This document shows positions 1 to 12,100 of a stretch of DNA of 64,000 bases, in pieces. Within the stretch, counting starts at the first letter, position 1. Each line of letters opens with the position of its first letter. Both the position numbers and the translations under genes were made by a program. The DNA is from Holtermannia corniformis (lineage: Eukaryota; Basidiomycota; Tremellomycetes; Holtermanniales). Under the pieces are notes generated by a model, which was not told the origin of the DNA, did not search any database, and saw only the letters and a list, made by a program, of their open reading frames with translations. The DNA lies in the NCBI GenBank assembly GCA_001599935.1, contig BCIJ01000004.1:473303-537302 (forward strand), given 5' to 3'.

Positions 1-585
1 CACGGTGTTAGCTGAGCAGGGGGTGATACGACGACATACGGCCGGACTGGGACTGCCGACGCCATCGCCTCGACGGCTGCCATAGACACTACCTTCTCTC
101 CCGCTGTGTACCGACATGGCATGGCTCGATCCGGGCGGCGGACTGCGCACCGGTACCGGCGGAGGTGTGCCCCTAGCCATGTCCGTCGGTCTTCGTATAG
201 GACTCGCCAGTGCACCCGCGCTCGCACTCGATCCTCTACGGATCGGACCTGGGTGAATCGAGCTCTCCTGAGAACCCCTTCTGGAGCGCGTGAGCGCATC
301 GAAAGAGGATTGATGTCGGAGCGACGACGGCGGGGACTGTACGCGCCGACTGGCTGCACCGGCCGCGATGCCGGCTAGACCGCCTGGGCGAGCTCGAGTT
401 GGGACGGGTTGAGCGAGGGGACCATCGGGACTGATGGGACCGTGATGGCGCCTGACGGGGGATGACTGGCCAGAAGCGGAGCCGATGGATGAGGTTGACT
501 GGAGCCGGAGCGGTGGGGGCATCCGGTTCCTGCGTGATGGTGGTGGAGAGGGAGGGTAGGACGGGTGGTGGGCGGTCGTTGTCAT
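1..585 (-). CDS. Ser/Pro/Arg-rich protein, N-terminal part (runs off the left edge)
   Basis: Reading on the minus strand from an ATG at 585-583 there is an uninterrupted frame of about 182 codons, rich in Ser, Pro, Arg and Gly, with short patches such as SSIGSASGQSSPVRR and SFDALTRSRRGSQESS. The composition is that of a disordered regulatory or cytoskeletal protein; no folded domain is visible in this part. The frame reaches a good intron donor (GTATGT, complement of 34-39) followed by a CTAAC branch-like sequence near the window edge, so exon 1 is probably 40-585 and the gene continues to the left. Function unknown. The plus-strand reading at 106-378 is its shadow. Confidence 0.6.
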   Translation of the reverse strand, partial: MTTTAHHPSYPPSPPPSRRNRMPPPLRLQSTSSIGSASGQSSPVRRHHGPISPDGPLAQPVPTRARPGGLAGIAAGAASRRVQSPPSSLRHQSSFDALTRSRRGSQESSIHPGPIRRGSSASAGALASPIRRPTDMARGTPPPVPVRSPPPGSSHAMSVHSGREGSVYGSRRGDGVGSPSPAVCRRITPCSANTV

Positions 586-923
586 GCTACCGTCTGTGTG
601 GTGCACCGCGAGGGTAGAAGGTCGTTCGACAGGGGGAGGAGGAGCACACTGTCGCTAATGGGCCGTGATCAGGACGGCCGGTAGACGAGCTAGGGGTAGT
701 GCAGGACAGCTGGGAGATAGATGGGATGTCTGCTGTTTGCCGCGCCGTCCTTTGTCAACCACCCAGCCTCGGGAGCTGTCTCGACCTTGTAGATCAGATC
801 AGACCAGGCAGGTGGACTGCTCAGCTGCTTGTCCCTGTCACCGTCGTCGCCGTCGGTGGTGCGCAGACGGGCGACGGGTTCCCACCGCGTGATCCGTCAT
901 CGATCCATCCATCTACCGGCCAT
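586..923. other. Intergenic spacer
   Basis: Lies between the start of the Ser/Pro-rich gene and the stop of the signal peptide peptidase gene, both on the minus strand. It should hold the 3' UTR of the latter and the promoter of the former. I see no convincing coding exon or RNA gene. Confidence 0.5.
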
Positions 924-2674
924 CTACTTGTTCTTGCCCTTACGCTTCCTAGCTTTGCTATCACCTTTTGGATCAACAGCCGCGCTCTCCATCCGGCTCT
1001 CGTCTGGTTCTTGCTCCTGCACGGCTCGCGCACGGATCGCAGCTTCAGACGGCGGTTCGATCGTCGGGTCGGTCAGACCATTGGCATTGGCGGCGTCTTG
1101 GTCGTCTGGGGTATCAGACCATGACCACAGAGTCGCAAACTCTCCACGAGCGAGCGCCAGTAAGGCCGGTGCGCCGACTGATCACCTCATCAGCTTTGCT
1201 CTCACGTCGATGGCACAACGCCGACTCACTGCAAGCCGGCGAGAGGTACAGCAGAGCAGGCTGCGCAGCTTTCCAGCCATGCATGACGACCACCGTCGTT
1301 GCGAGGCCCACCACATACGCGACTAACACTGTTGTAAAGTATGGCCGCGGGAACCCCTGGCGCGGGGTAGAGTCCCGTCCTGGGTATCGACCGAGGTGTT
1401 GCGCATAGTCGAAGCGCAAGCAGAGGGCGATCATGATACCGGGGAGCACAATGTCCCCCAAGCCCAGGAGTGCAAAGTCGGTCGAGCCGAGGCCAGATTT
1501 GGGCGCTAACACCTACGAGGCCGTGTCAGCCGGGGCAGCACGACCAGACAGACAGACCTTGATAGGCGCATCGAGACCCTTGGCGACCGTGACCATGACG
1601 CCTGTGCCAAACACCCAGGCAATATCATATACGAACAAGCCGGTCAACAGAGCCGCACCGGTCCGAAAGCTGTCAAGCTTGAGCAGCGTAATCGCGCCGT
1701 GGGCGAATGCGAATGCAAGTAGGTTGGTGAGGTACCATGGTTTCGAGAGGTAGAGATATAACGGTGGGAGCGTGATTGCGAAGGGAAGTAGCAGGATAGT
1801 CGGGAGCGTGAGCGGTTGGTGTGCGATCTCTGCGCGCTGTCAGGGACCCGAGTGGTCAAGAGCTCAGCGGACTGACGACGGATCCCGGCCGAGAGTCGGA
1901 GGTGGTACACTGTCGGCGTGAAGCCGGTGATGCGGAGCAGATAGTGGGTGATTGTAGAGAATGACTGTCGTTGTCAGCCGGGTTGCAGTCATAACGGCGC
2001 AACTCACATTCTGCAATGCAAAGATGCCAAGGAAGCCGACTGTACACGGTCAGTGCTGTTCAGCATGTAGAACGAGCGGGAGAGCACGCAGGTGCCGATC
2101 AGCAGCGAGAATCAAGCTGCTCAGCTGCGTCTGCCCAGCACCACCGCGCGTATGCATGCCTGATTCCTCTCAACCCTTGGCTCGCCGCCGCCAGAGCAAG
2201 AGCAGAGCCCAGAGCCAAAACCAAAAGCACTCACAATACCCCCCAACGACCCAATTCACCCACTCCTCCCCCGCCCACTTTAAAGCCCCAAAAAGCAGCA
2301 ATAGCGCTACACTGCCCAAGACCGGAAACAACAGTGAATCCACCAAGGTCAGATGCTCCGCCTCATCCTCCTCATCGTCGTCTTCGTCAGAGTTGAGGAA
2401 CGCGTGGTCGGCGTCGACGCCTAGGATGTTGGATTTGGCGGCGCGGGCTCGGAGGCGGCGTTTGATCTCTTTCGGTGTCTGGGCGTGTTAGCTGCTATGT
2501 ACGCGTTGGACCGGGTGGGATGGGTGGACATGGCTTGGACTGGGTGGGATGGACTGGGCGAGGATGGGATGGAGCACTGACTTTGAGAGAGGAAAAGGAG
2601 CCAATGATGATGGGAGCCAAGGCTTGTGCACCCAATGCAGCGTATGCACCGTACAGGGCACCGTCGCTGCCCAT
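924..2674 (-). CDS. Signal peptide peptidase (intramembrane aspartyl protease), HM13/SPP family
   Basis: Multi-exon gene. This family cleaves residual signal peptides and some tail-anchored proteins inside the ER membrane. Seen: exon 1 (about 2582-2674) gives MGSDGALYGAYAALGAQALA, the first membrane segment; an acidic loop follows, then further hydrophobic segments. The first catalytic motif is YD in VYDIAWVFGTG near 1630, the second GLGD in LLGLGDIVLPG near 1450, and the PAL motif is in AAQPALLYLSPAC near 1250. The last exon ends in a basic tail (ARKRKGKNK) before TAG at 926-924, suggesting ER retention. The ATG at 2674 was chosen because frames extending further upstream begin with TTG. The methyltransferase gene lies 119 bp upstream in the same direction. 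All three signature motifs are present, so it should be active. Confidence 0.9.
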
Positions 2675-2792
2675 GGTGCTTGGGATGAGCTGCTCGAGCT
2701 CAAGGATGATGATGGACACCAACTAGCATCAGAGCAGACGACGTGCAGCGCAGGGGGTTCGTCGACTCGATTGATACGCGCTGAGCGCTTGG

Positions 2793-3640
2793 CTATACCC
2801 TCCTCCACAGCACCAGCACCCCCGCCTTGGCTCGATCCCCCGCGTCAACCCTCAGCCCCGGCACCAACGTCCACCCAACAGGCTCCAGTACCAGAGCATA
2901 ATCAGCCTCTTGGACACCCCACGGCGGTCCATGATCACCGGCTTCGAGTGCCTGCTCAGCGTTCAAGATCGGCCAGATGCGCGTGATCAGGACCGAGCCG
3001 GGTGTAGGGAGTAGCTGGGCATAGCGTGCTGCCCAGGCGGAGCGGAGGGCGGGTGGGAGCGCGCAAAAGAATGTATTGTCGAATGCGATCTGGATGAGCG
3101 TCAGCGAGCTAGAACAGGATCGTATGGGCGGACGATTGGACAGACCTGGAAATTACCCTGCGGCGGGGTGAAAGTGAAGAAATCGAGTGCGTGGAATGAG
3201 ACACGTCCCGGTTGGGTACTCGCATTCGACTTGTCTCGTGCGACCGAAGCGTACCACCTGCCGGTCGGGGTTCAGTACCCCTAAATCTGCAAGCAGCGAC
3301 ATACGCCTCGGCCTCTTCAATCGCCTTTGGCGCCAGATCGATCCCCCAGCTGTCCCACCCTCGAATCCTCGAAACCGCTTCAACGTCATAGCCCTATGCA
3401 ATCGATCAGCTCCATCCCATCCTCGCGACAGCTCACCCTCCCACAGCCCGCTACGAGCACTCTGACGCCATCTGCCCCTCTTGCCGGGAATTCCGCTACG
3501 TCCCGTCGCTCGAGCAGCTCGACAAACGCGGCGTTGGCTTGGCCTCGATCCCAGTTGGTTAGAGAACGTTCCCAGAGGTCTTGCCACCCTGCTGAGCCTT
3601 TGGACGCGATTGTGTCACGGAGCGGATGGCTTGATGTCAT
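2793..3640 (-). CDS. SAM-dependent thiol methyltransferase (TPMT/thiol methyltransferase family)
   Basis: Four exons can be joined with good GT-AG sites to give about 240 residues. N-terminus: GWQDLWERSLTNWDRGQANA, the family's substrate-side motif (WE..T.WD.G). Then RVLVAGCGR|GYDVEAVSRIRGW across the first intron, the SAM-binding glycine loop, followed by GIDLAPKAIEEAEAW and SFHALDFFTFTPPQGNF. After the last intron comes AFDNTFFCALPPALRSAWAA, typical of this family, and the protein ends VLVLWRRV. Members transfer methyl groups from SAM to thiols, halides or sulfide in the cytosol, and plant homologs act on glucosinolate breakdown products. The actual substrate here cannot be told. Start ATG at 3640; stop TAG at 2795-2793. 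Confidence 0.85.
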
Positions 3641-3986
3641 TTGAAGACGGTGTATACGAACGCCGAGCAATTGATCCAAGAGAGGAGCAAGAGAGCCAAG
3701 ATTCAAGCCGAGGATGGGAGGGAACCAAACAAGGGATCGCCGATCGCAAGCTGCATCAGGCACACCTCATTCGGGCGTCGGTCGTTCATGCGGCGATCAG
3801 AGCTCTGTGCTGCGAGCAGCTTCGGGAGGACGATGGCAGAGTGAGACCGATCACGCGAATAGCAACACGGCTGATCGTCTGGTAGAGCACATGCAGTATG
3901 GCTTGCATTACAACGTTATGAACAAAGACTCGTCTCGTTATGTACAATCACTCGTCGACCGTACCGAACATGACGGCTAGGGTCTA
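3641..3986. other. Intergenic spacer
   Basis: Between the start of the methyltransferase gene and the inferred stop of the P-loop gene, both on the minus strand. It must contain the methyltransferase promoter; nothing else supported. Confidence 0.4.
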
Positions 3987-6045
3987 TTACTCGCTCTTGT
4001 TCAAGCGCAACGAGCGTCGGACCGTCTTGAACACTCGTACAGTTGTGGCTTTGATGTTGTGATCACGGGGAGCAGCTACCGGCTGGGCATGTGCTATCTC
4101 ATCTACCGTCATCTATCAACATGGTTAGCTCCATCCAGTACGCCAGCAACAAGCCAGACGTACCGGCTTGCAGAATGGGATCACGAGATAGCCCACGCGT
4201 ATGCGGTCGTTCAGATCTCGGTTTTCTTCAGCTTGGATTCCTTTACCCTCGACGGACACCGTCGGGATAGCTTTGTTTTGGAGGTCGGCGAAAGCTCGAC
4301 GTATCAAGGCCTCGCCCGTTTCCTCCTCTGGGACGACAAAACAGTAGACGAGTGCTTCTTGCTCGCCAAGCCAATCCACAACGTTGCGCATACCACGGCC
4401 GTTGATGTCGTGCTTGGCGTTGACGGTCATTTGGAAAAGGATCGTACGCGGGGTCGAAACCGACTTTTTCAAGATCAGAACCGACCTCTTTGAGGTCCTC
4501 TCCACGCTGTACAAAGCGTCGATGGCAGGCTCTCCCTTTGGGCAGGTGTACAGGACGCCACGGCTCACACCCTGATTGCCGAAAATCGGGTTTGACGCGG
4601 AAGCGTTGATCAAGGGCAGAGTGAGTTTGATGGCTTCGTAGAACCTACTGATTGGCTGGATGGAGCGGGTACTTCGAAGGGCTGTAAGTTGATAGAGTGC
4701 CCAAGATTCGTAGAACACGCCTTGAAGATGCGCATCGGTCATGAAGAGTCGAGCCATGCGGTATCGTTGCACGATGTCGGTGACATTCCGGCGCGTCACA
4801 AAGAGGTAGAGAGCGAACGGCGTGGGCAAGACGTGCTCGCAAAGGGCGCCCCAGATGGTCCAGACGTTCACCGAACCCTGCTTGGGGCGACAGTAGAAGA
4901 GCAAGTGGAAGTTCTGGGGTTCGGTCGCCAAAGCTCCGTTCGACGCCACTGGCCAGTGCGGCCAGTTCGCCTCGTTGAGCAGCTGGTCGATTTTGTTGAT
5001 GTAAAGGGCGAAATCCTTGATATAAGCCGCGTAATCGTTGTCGTTGGCAGCGGTACATTCGACTTCGACATTGAGTGGATTTCGGACTGCCGGACCAAAG
5101 ATGCGAAAGAGCTGCAGAGGGGTGTAGAGGTGCGATGCACGTTTCAGGTCCCCGTAATGTTCGCGTAACCGGCTGCGGAAGCGAATCAGCACAGTGCTTG
5201 TCAGGCGTGCCCGATGCTCACCACAAGAGCTCAAACTCCTCCTCTTCCCATAACGGCATCGTCCAGAATTTCAATGGGTTGCGCGCCTGCTTCTCCCAGA
5301 TCTTGGTGCGCGCCGAGTCTGGGCAAGTGGCGAAGACGGTGACGGCCGGAAGTGCAGGTGTGACCGTGAGATTGAGCGGTGGAACACCGCGACTGGCCGT
5401 GTGTGCGTTGGCGCTGATGAGAACGACTACTCTGCCGTCGTAAGTGGGAACTTGGTACTGAGTCCCATTTCCGGCCTGGCTGAAGACGCCGACTTGATTG
5501 AAGACAAGGAATCGGTCTTGGATGACATTCCATGCCACAGTCTGTCGCCGGCCGAGACACTTTGCCAACAAGTACCGCAAGCACTCTGTCTTGCCTGCGG
5601 TTTAGCGTGCAAAGGGCAACCGTGCGGGTCTGAACTTACCTATGCCCGGATGGCCGTAAATGACGCTCGCCTCGACCTTGCGATCCGGCACACTGTCATT
5701 CAGCATCGCTTCGACCCTAGTCCAGACCGTGGTATAGCATTGGCGGATCAGGAAGGGTTCCGGGTTTGGCCCTGTACATGGATTGCTGAACGTGTAGCCG
5801 ATCGGGGAGGAGGGTTTCCCGGGCTCAGGATTGCTGAAACAGACTCGCTCCTTGGCTTCTGCGTCAAGCCCGATATGGAACGGGACACTGACTTTTTCGG
5901 GCTTGCCCCAGAATTGCGCGTGGAAGTCGAGTGCCCATTGATCGACTTTGTAAAACACCTTGTCCTTGGTGACCTGGATCAACGGGAAACCTTCTGCGCC
6001 ACCCAACGGACCGTCGGGGTCCGACGCCATTTCTGTGTCCGACAT
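3987..6045 (-). CDS. P-loop NTPase-like protein resembling RHS / Crinkler-type proteins
   Basis: Starts MSDTEMASDPDGP at 6045. A first intron splits the Walker A motif: IYGHPGIG|KTECLRYLLAK gives GHPGIGKT. The next exon has WNVIQDRFLVFNQVGV and later VFATCPDSARTKIWEKQ. A 47-bp intron follows ELLC near 5220, then about 360 residues of alpha-rich sequence. A last intron (donor GTACGT near 4160, CTAAC, acceptor before 4091) gives a short C-terminal exon ending RRSLRLNKSE; without that splice the frame stops at 4125. The layout (P-loop, then a short strand motif, then VFATCPDS..K.W followed by a leucine/glutamate-rich region) resembles RHS (retrotransposon hot spot) and Crinkler-associated NTPases found in trypanosomes and some fungi. 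Biochemical role unknown; no signal peptide seen. Family assignment is an inference by pattern. Confidence 0.6.
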
Positions 6046-6788
6046 GATGCCTGTTGCAACGGGTGAGTGGCATTAACACTGCAACGGCCGCAACGACGCA
6101 CTGTGCTACCCGTGAGTCGCAGCAGAGATGACCCGAGAATCGACGCGACTGAGTGTGTTCGTTTGAGATGGCAGCTGACGGAAAGCACAGCGTGGGAGCC
6201 GGCGTTTCGGCGTTTCGTTTGACGTCAACCGCCAGCAGCTCACACCGTGCGGAGCAGCAGAAGCGCATTCAACGGAACGCGGGTGCCAGTTGATTGCAAT
6301 GCTCCGGCTGGATATTGTATTGCGAGCGCGTGGTTCCTAGAGTCTTTTGCGGGGAACCTGTTTAAGTTTCCGTCGTGTGGCGCTGTGTGTCCTTGTGGCC
6401 GGCGCGTACGAATAGGATAGCCTTCCCCTTGCTGAGTCTGTGTCAGCTAGCTTCCTGCTTGGCTCGTGAATGCAACGTCGTTGGTTGCTCATGGCAGTAC
6501 AGGCCAACGGCAACGAGGTGACCGCTCGCGCCACCACAGCACTGACGAAGCCTTTAGCGGCAGTACATGTCGATTTCGGGATCTGCCCAACGGCCATCCG
6601 CCTCCCACATCAGAATACGACCCTCCGACCAAGCGCTCGATCTTCAAGGCGTCCAAGCTTGTCGGCAGTATGGCCGACATGGGCTACTCGTAGTCGCGGT
6701 GATCGCTTCGATGTCACGTGATGAAATGAAATGTTTGCCTTGACCTCGCATACTCTTGCACTTGCAACTTGTAGATTCACATTTCACA
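6046..6788. other. Intergenic region between two divergent genes
   Basis: Shared upstream region of the P-loop gene (-) and bystin (+). A short plus frame ending at 6693 (EYDPPTKRSIFKASKLVGS) looks somewhat protein-like, but no ATG-led exon set could be built. Otherwise nothing is recognised. Confidence 0.35.
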
Positions 6789-8470
6789 ATGCCAAGAGCG
6801 AACAGCAGACCATCAAAACCGCGCCATGATCCGCTCCATGTCGAGCTGACGGAGGACAACACGTATCAGAAGTTTGGGAGGGTCACCAAGCCGGGAAAGA
6901 GGAAGAGTAAGCGGGATGAGGAGGATGAAGAGGCTGCTGTGCGTTGTGCACTCGTGCAAGTGTCGAGACTGTGCTGACGGGACTCATGCTAGGGAGAGGA
7001 CGCTCGGATGAGTCGAAAGATTCTGGATCTGGCGAGAGATCAGCAGGAGGAGATTGAGCGAGAGTTTGCTGGCGACATGGACGACGATGATGACGAGGCC
7101 GAGCCGTGAGTCTTGTTTGCATATAACGCTGATGTGTGCTGAGTCGCTACGATTGCTAGATCTCGGCAGCTGCGAGACACGGCTCCCGATTCGGACAATG
7201 AAGAGGGCGCCGACTTTCCAGACGGTGATGTGTCAGAGGAAGAGTATGCCGAGCTGGTACGTCTGCTCGGGCGTTGTCGGGCTGGCGTATGACTTGATAT
7301 CGTAGGAGATTGACCCGAACGACCATGCGACGCTCGATGCGCTCGCACGAGGCGATATGCCGGGCCAGGCGTCTAGTTCGGGCGGAGGGCGGACGTTGGC
7401 GGACATGATCTTTGACAAGATGGGGGGAGGCAGTGCACCAGTTGCACTCGATCATGGTGCGTTCAGCTCTACGACTGTGATCGGAACTCATGATCCAGAT
7501 GCCGCGCCCGACCCAAAGCAAGGCTTGAACCCAAAGGTCGTCGAGGTGTACACCAAGTGAGTGCTATGAAAGTCACAGTCATGCTTGCTAACATTCAACA
7601 GAGTCGGCTTCCTCCTCTCGCGCTACAAATCCGGTCCGCTGCCCAAAGCTCTCAAGATCCTCCCTTCCCTCCCACACTGGGCTCAAATCCTGGCCCTGAC
7701 CGAGCCCCCCAAATGGACACCTCATGCAACCTTTGCCTGCACGCGCATCTTCGTCTCCAACCTCAAGCCGACAGAGGTCCGAGTCTACCTCGAGGGAGTG
7801 TTGCTGGAGAAATGCCGCGAGGATATGCGCGAGCACGGTGGCAAGCTCAATGTGCAGCTGTACGAGGCTCTCAAGAAGAGTCTGTACAAGCCTGCCGCGT
7901 TCTTCAAGGGGATTCTGTTTCCGCTTTGCGAGGTGAGTGCTTGAACCGTACAGATATCAGTGCTGACGTCCGTAGACGGCCTGCTCGTTGAAAGAAGCCG
8001 CCATCATTGCCTCGGTCCTATCCAAAGTCTCTGTACCCGTCCTCCACTCGGCAGCCGCCATCATGCGCCTCGCCAACATGGACTACTCTGGCCCCAACTC
8101 GCTTTTCATCCGGATCCTGCTCGACAAGAAATACGCTCTGCCATACAAGGTCGTCGATGCCATGGTCTTCCACTTTATCCGCTTGGCCAACGGCGAGCGA
8201 AGTCGGGACGGCGAGGACAAGCTACCGGTACTGTGGCATCAGAGCTTGTTGGTGTTTGTACAGCGGTGAGCGCGTTTCGGGTCAGGGTGAGACCATATCT
8301 GACAACCCAGCTATGGCTCCGATTTGACGCCCGACCAAAAGGACGCCCTGCTCGATGTCATTCGTGCTCGACCACACCCCCAGATCAGCCCCGAGATCCG
8401 ACGAGAGATCCTCAACTCGGTCGTACGAGGCGAGCCTCGGGCCGAAGAGGGCGACATGGACATGTCGTAG
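6789..8470 (+). CDS. ENP1: Bystin / Enp1, 40S ribosomal subunit biogenesis factor
   Basis: About seven exons with introns near 50 bp. N-terminal part is basic then acidic: MPRANSRPSKPRHDPLHVEL, with acidic stretches around 6920-7110. The bystin domain is clear from KVVEVYTK|VGFLLSRYKSGPLPKA, LPHWAQILALTEPPKWTPHA and FFKGILFPLCE|TACSLKEA to ALPYKVVDAMVFHFIRL and VLWHQSLLVFVQRY, ending with EGDMDMS and TAG at 8468-8470. Enp1 binds pre-40S particles with Ltv1 and Rps3 and is needed for 20S pre-rRNA maturation and export. Start at 6789 is supported by the typical basic N-terminus. Its 3' end faces that of the mannosyltransferase gene, with about 100 bp between stops. Confidence 0.95.
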
Positions 8471-8572
8471 TGTTGGCCTATCTTGCATGCATCCGTGACG
8501 ACCATTGCTCTGCACTGAGTTCATATTGCTACAACAGCTTTACCCTCTACATCGGTCTACAAACCATCCCGA

Positions 8573-11254
8573 TCAGAAGCCAGGTCCACCAGGGACAAAC
8601 CCAAGATCGTAGATTGTCTTTTCAAACGTCGCTAGGTTCGGGTCGTCTTTCCATTGCACGACCTGGGAGCGTTAGTACAGGCCATAGACTGGACTGGGCT
8701 TTACACACCTCGATCGGACTGTCGTCCCAGTTCGGGTAGACTACGCTCGGCTCTGGTTCGGGCCGTACGGGTTCGGGCTCTCCCAGATCGCGTGCAGCCT
8801 GTAGTGTCTCTTCCCAAGCTTTGTCCGCCTCGGCGCGAATAGCATCTTCCTGCTCACGGCGCTCCCGGTCCTCTTGCTTGCGCTCCTCGGGTCGAGGGTC
8901 CACATAGTCGACGTCGACACTGTTCAACGTCAGCCCATGACCCGAGTACACCTTAACAAGGCGTACCATAGCGCCGAAACCCAGCCACCATGGAAGCGCG
9001 CTTTCACACCGCGCTCCCTCGCCGCACGCCTCATGATCATCTCCTTTGCCGGTGCACGGGCGTGGCCGTACTCATCCGCATCGGCAAGCATATCGCAATC
9101 GATATCGCCCAGACCACGCTTATGGTCGTCTTGCGGTGGCTCGATGGGTTCGCCCAGGCGTGCAATCTTGGGGTTGGCAGGGAAGACGTTGAAGAGCGGC
9201 AATTGCTTTGTCCGACCCCAGGAGAAGCCGCGACCGACTCCGCTTGGGATTTGCTTGAGCAGGTTGTAGTGGACGACTGGCGGTGTCAGTTTGGCCAGTG
9301 GCTGTCGGTGATTACCTACAGAGAGGCTCTCCCCAGGCATCGTGCTGAAGCATGGTGTGCGAGCAGAAATCACCAGACACTGCGAGCTCAGACTTTGCTC
9401 TCCCAAACTCGCGCACTCACTAGTCCTAGATGGCAGAGCGGCGGCGCCGACCCACCGTCCCGGCACTCCCCATCGCTTACGCAGCATGAGCATCGCCCAC
9501 CTGAAGATATCTTTATCGCCGTCTGAAAAGTTGAACCACTACAACCAACAGTCAGTTCGTGTCTTGCAGAAAATCGTCGCACGCACCCAAACGTGGTTCT
9601 CGAGCATGTACTTGATCAGCAAGAACACGTCGAGATGACGTTTCTTGTCGATGAACATTTGACCCGTTTCCATCTCCCATTCATCACGGCAGCGAACGCC
9701 CATGATGGCCCAGATGGGATTGTTGGCACTGCACTGGTGAGTCGGGCTTCACGGAACTGGATTGACGTCAATTCACCTCGTCTTCCAGTAGTCTGGTGTC
9801 GCCCAGATGCCCAAGCGCTTGTACGATGGCGCGTCAAACATATATTCTGGATCGCGCGCTGGGATGCTATCCGAGTCCTGCATTTGATCAGCATGACATT
9901 CGCGCCGATCCCGAACGGGACTGACCAGGTAGAGCACCTCTTGCCAGGGCGACTGAGTGATCGCAATCGCCTTCAAATGGTAGCTCTTGCTCTTGCCGAC
10001 GTCCCGTTCCTGTCCTTTGGCCTCTACTAGCTCCGCGCCGAGTTCAGCCAACTCCCCTCGAACCGGGTCATCGTCGTCAAGGCGCTCCGCCGGGAAGTGG
10101 TACTACAACGATCAGCACTTGTTGGACGGTTACGGCAGGCTCACAATCTGGACAGGCAGAGTACTGCCGTACCCTCGCAACATCTGCAACTGCCACTTTA
10201 CGCGTCGCATCGTATCGGCGTTGCCAGCGACCAGGACGATACCGCGACCGCTGCCATAGTGCGAGATGAGATCTTGCTCTAGCACATCCTCCATGTGGTT
10301 GATCAGCAGCATGCGGTTCTCGTGTAATGTCGTGCTGTGCTGCGTCAGTGCTTAGATCAATGCGAAAGTGAAGCAACGGACCGGTTCATGCTCGCCCAGA
10401 CATTGGCAGACTTTTGGATCATGTGCGTGTTGTGTTGCTCCGAGATTGTGCTGCACGCCTTGTCACGCTGTCAGATGAGATCTCGACTCAACGTCGGGAC
10501 CCACCTCGAGATTCCACTGCACAAAGCCACCGAGTTCAATCTCGCCCTCGATCTCGCCTCGGCCGCCCGGCGCATCCCGCCAGGCATCCAGTCGCTCTCG
10601 CAGCGTCGCTTCGACCGGTAGTGGGTCCGAAGAGACATCAATCTCCCTTCGGCCGTTGGTGAGCTTTGGCACGCGATCGGGAGTGCTAGCCGTCTGGCGG
10701 AAGGGGTTGGAAAAGGGGAATCGGATCCGTGCATTGGAGTTTGGCGAGCCAGCGCCGTGAGAGAGCGCACCAGCAGGGTAGGACTGCCGAGCTTGTGGTG
10801 CTTGCACGTAGATTGAACGATTGCTGTGAAATGAGGGAGCGACGTTCAAAGCCTGCGTCGTGCTCAGTTCGGTTGACAAGATGACCGGCTCACTCACATG
10901 GCGCCTCCACATCAGCCCACCCATCGCCATCAGCATCAAGAGTAGGAAGATACGCTTCGCAAAGCCGCCGTGCCATCCTCCGCCACTGCTGAACAGTGCG
11001 CGCATCCGTCGCCTCCACTGACTCCCAGATGCACTATGGAAAGGGTATTGCCCTACACCGTTCACCGGCGGTAGCGTTCCAGGCGTCATGAGCGGTGTCG
11101 TGACGGATGGTTTCTCGTCCGGCGTCTTTGGGATCTGGATCGACAGCCCCGGTCGCTGCGGTGTTGCCGGGCTATTATCCGGGATGGGCGAGAGATGCGA
11201 GTGCGGGTTGGCAAAGAAAGCTGAGCGAGGCAGCTTTTCGGCAAACGGCTTCAT
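8573..11254 (-). CDS. Mnn1-family alpha-mannosyltransferase, type II membrane protein
   Basis: Starts MKPFAEKLPRSAFFANPHSH at 11254. A Pro/Ser-rich cytosolic tail precedes a single membrane anchor (AKRIFLLLMLMAMGGLMW, about residues 95-115) and a Ser-rich stem. The catalytic region resembles the fungal putative mannosyltransferase family (Pfam PF11051): GRGIVLVAGNADTMRRVKWQ, LRGYGSTLPVQIV, then a DXD site in DSDSIPARDPEYMFDAPSYK, followed by NPIWAIMGVRCRDEWEMETG. The C-terminal third carries a charged insert (EERKQEDRERREQEDA) and ends TIYDLGFVPGGPGF. Such enzymes act in the Golgi on N- or O-glycans. Many short introns. Which linkage is made cannot be told. Confidence 0.8.
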
Positions 11255-11309
11255 CCTTGACGGTCACTGCGATGGTGAAAGGAGGGACGTCAACATTTGT
11301 ACGAGGGGA

Positions 11310-11317
11310 TATATATA
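11310..11317 (-). promoter_or_regulatory. TATA-like box upstream of the mannosyltransferase gene
   Basis: TATATATA lies about 56 bp upstream of the ATG at 11254 in a GC-rich context. Position and sequence suit a core promoter, but this is by eye only. Confidence 0.3.
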
Positions 11318-12100
11318 GCGTGCGTACAGCAAGCCCGCGCAGTGGCCGACTGCGTCAAAGGAGACAGCAGCGCTTGTAAGTGTTTCGACCTGTTGCGTGT
11401 TTCAAAGCGATGATCAAGTCGCAGCTGGAAGCGAGCGCAGCAGCGCAGTCGCTAGCAGATCGATTGCGCAGTAGTGAACTGCGCGACGTCATCGTTTCAG
11501 CCAATCACCGTCGAGCAGCACACTGAGCCAGGTCAGATGAGTGTGTGGGCTTGCACGCGGGCGAGACTGAGCAGTAGAGGAGTCAGCGTTCTGCCCATGA
11601 CCAGGAATGGCTGAGTTTGCAGTCGTACAGGTCTTGCAGTGACGTTGATCTGCCAAAAACACCAAAGGTACTCGCCACGTGTGACGATCCTGATCGTCGG
11701 TGCCAGGCCCGGCGTAGATGTAGATTACAGCAATCGTCTCGCGCTTGGGCGACAATGCCAGCAGATCCAAGATGTAACAATGCATCTAAGCCATCACTCC
11801 AAGCCCCACCTCGTCCTAGTCCCTACACCGCGCCCGCGCCCCAATCCACACGGTCCATCCAGATCCAACACGGCCAAACGACCCGCCAAGCAGCAGTGCG
11901 ACTTTCCAATCGGCTCAAGCCATAAGGCGAGCGGGAGAGGATGTCGCGCCAGCGCCGGCAGGGTAGTACGCGGTATTGAAAGGGATGAAGACGGAGGAAA
12001 AGTGCGATGGGGTTGATGTAAGAATGTGGAGAAGGGTGAATGGGTGGTGGGAGCGGTACAATGGGTATACAATTACGTCTCTGCCTCCGCCAAGATTCGC
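11318..12100. other. Intergenic region
   Basis: Contains the upstream region of the mannosyltransferase gene and the 3' region of the bZIP gene (both -). No coding exon with consistent splice sites found. Confidence 0.4.

Noticed and set aside
5401..6066. 221-codon plus frame across the P-loop gene
   Set aside because: Antisense shadow of exons with a clear Walker A motif and good splice sites on the minus strand.
6466..6693. Plus frame ending KRSIFKASKLVGSMADMGYS
   Set aside because: The end looks protein-like, but no ATG in frame and no consistent upstream exon could be found; too weak to list as a gene.
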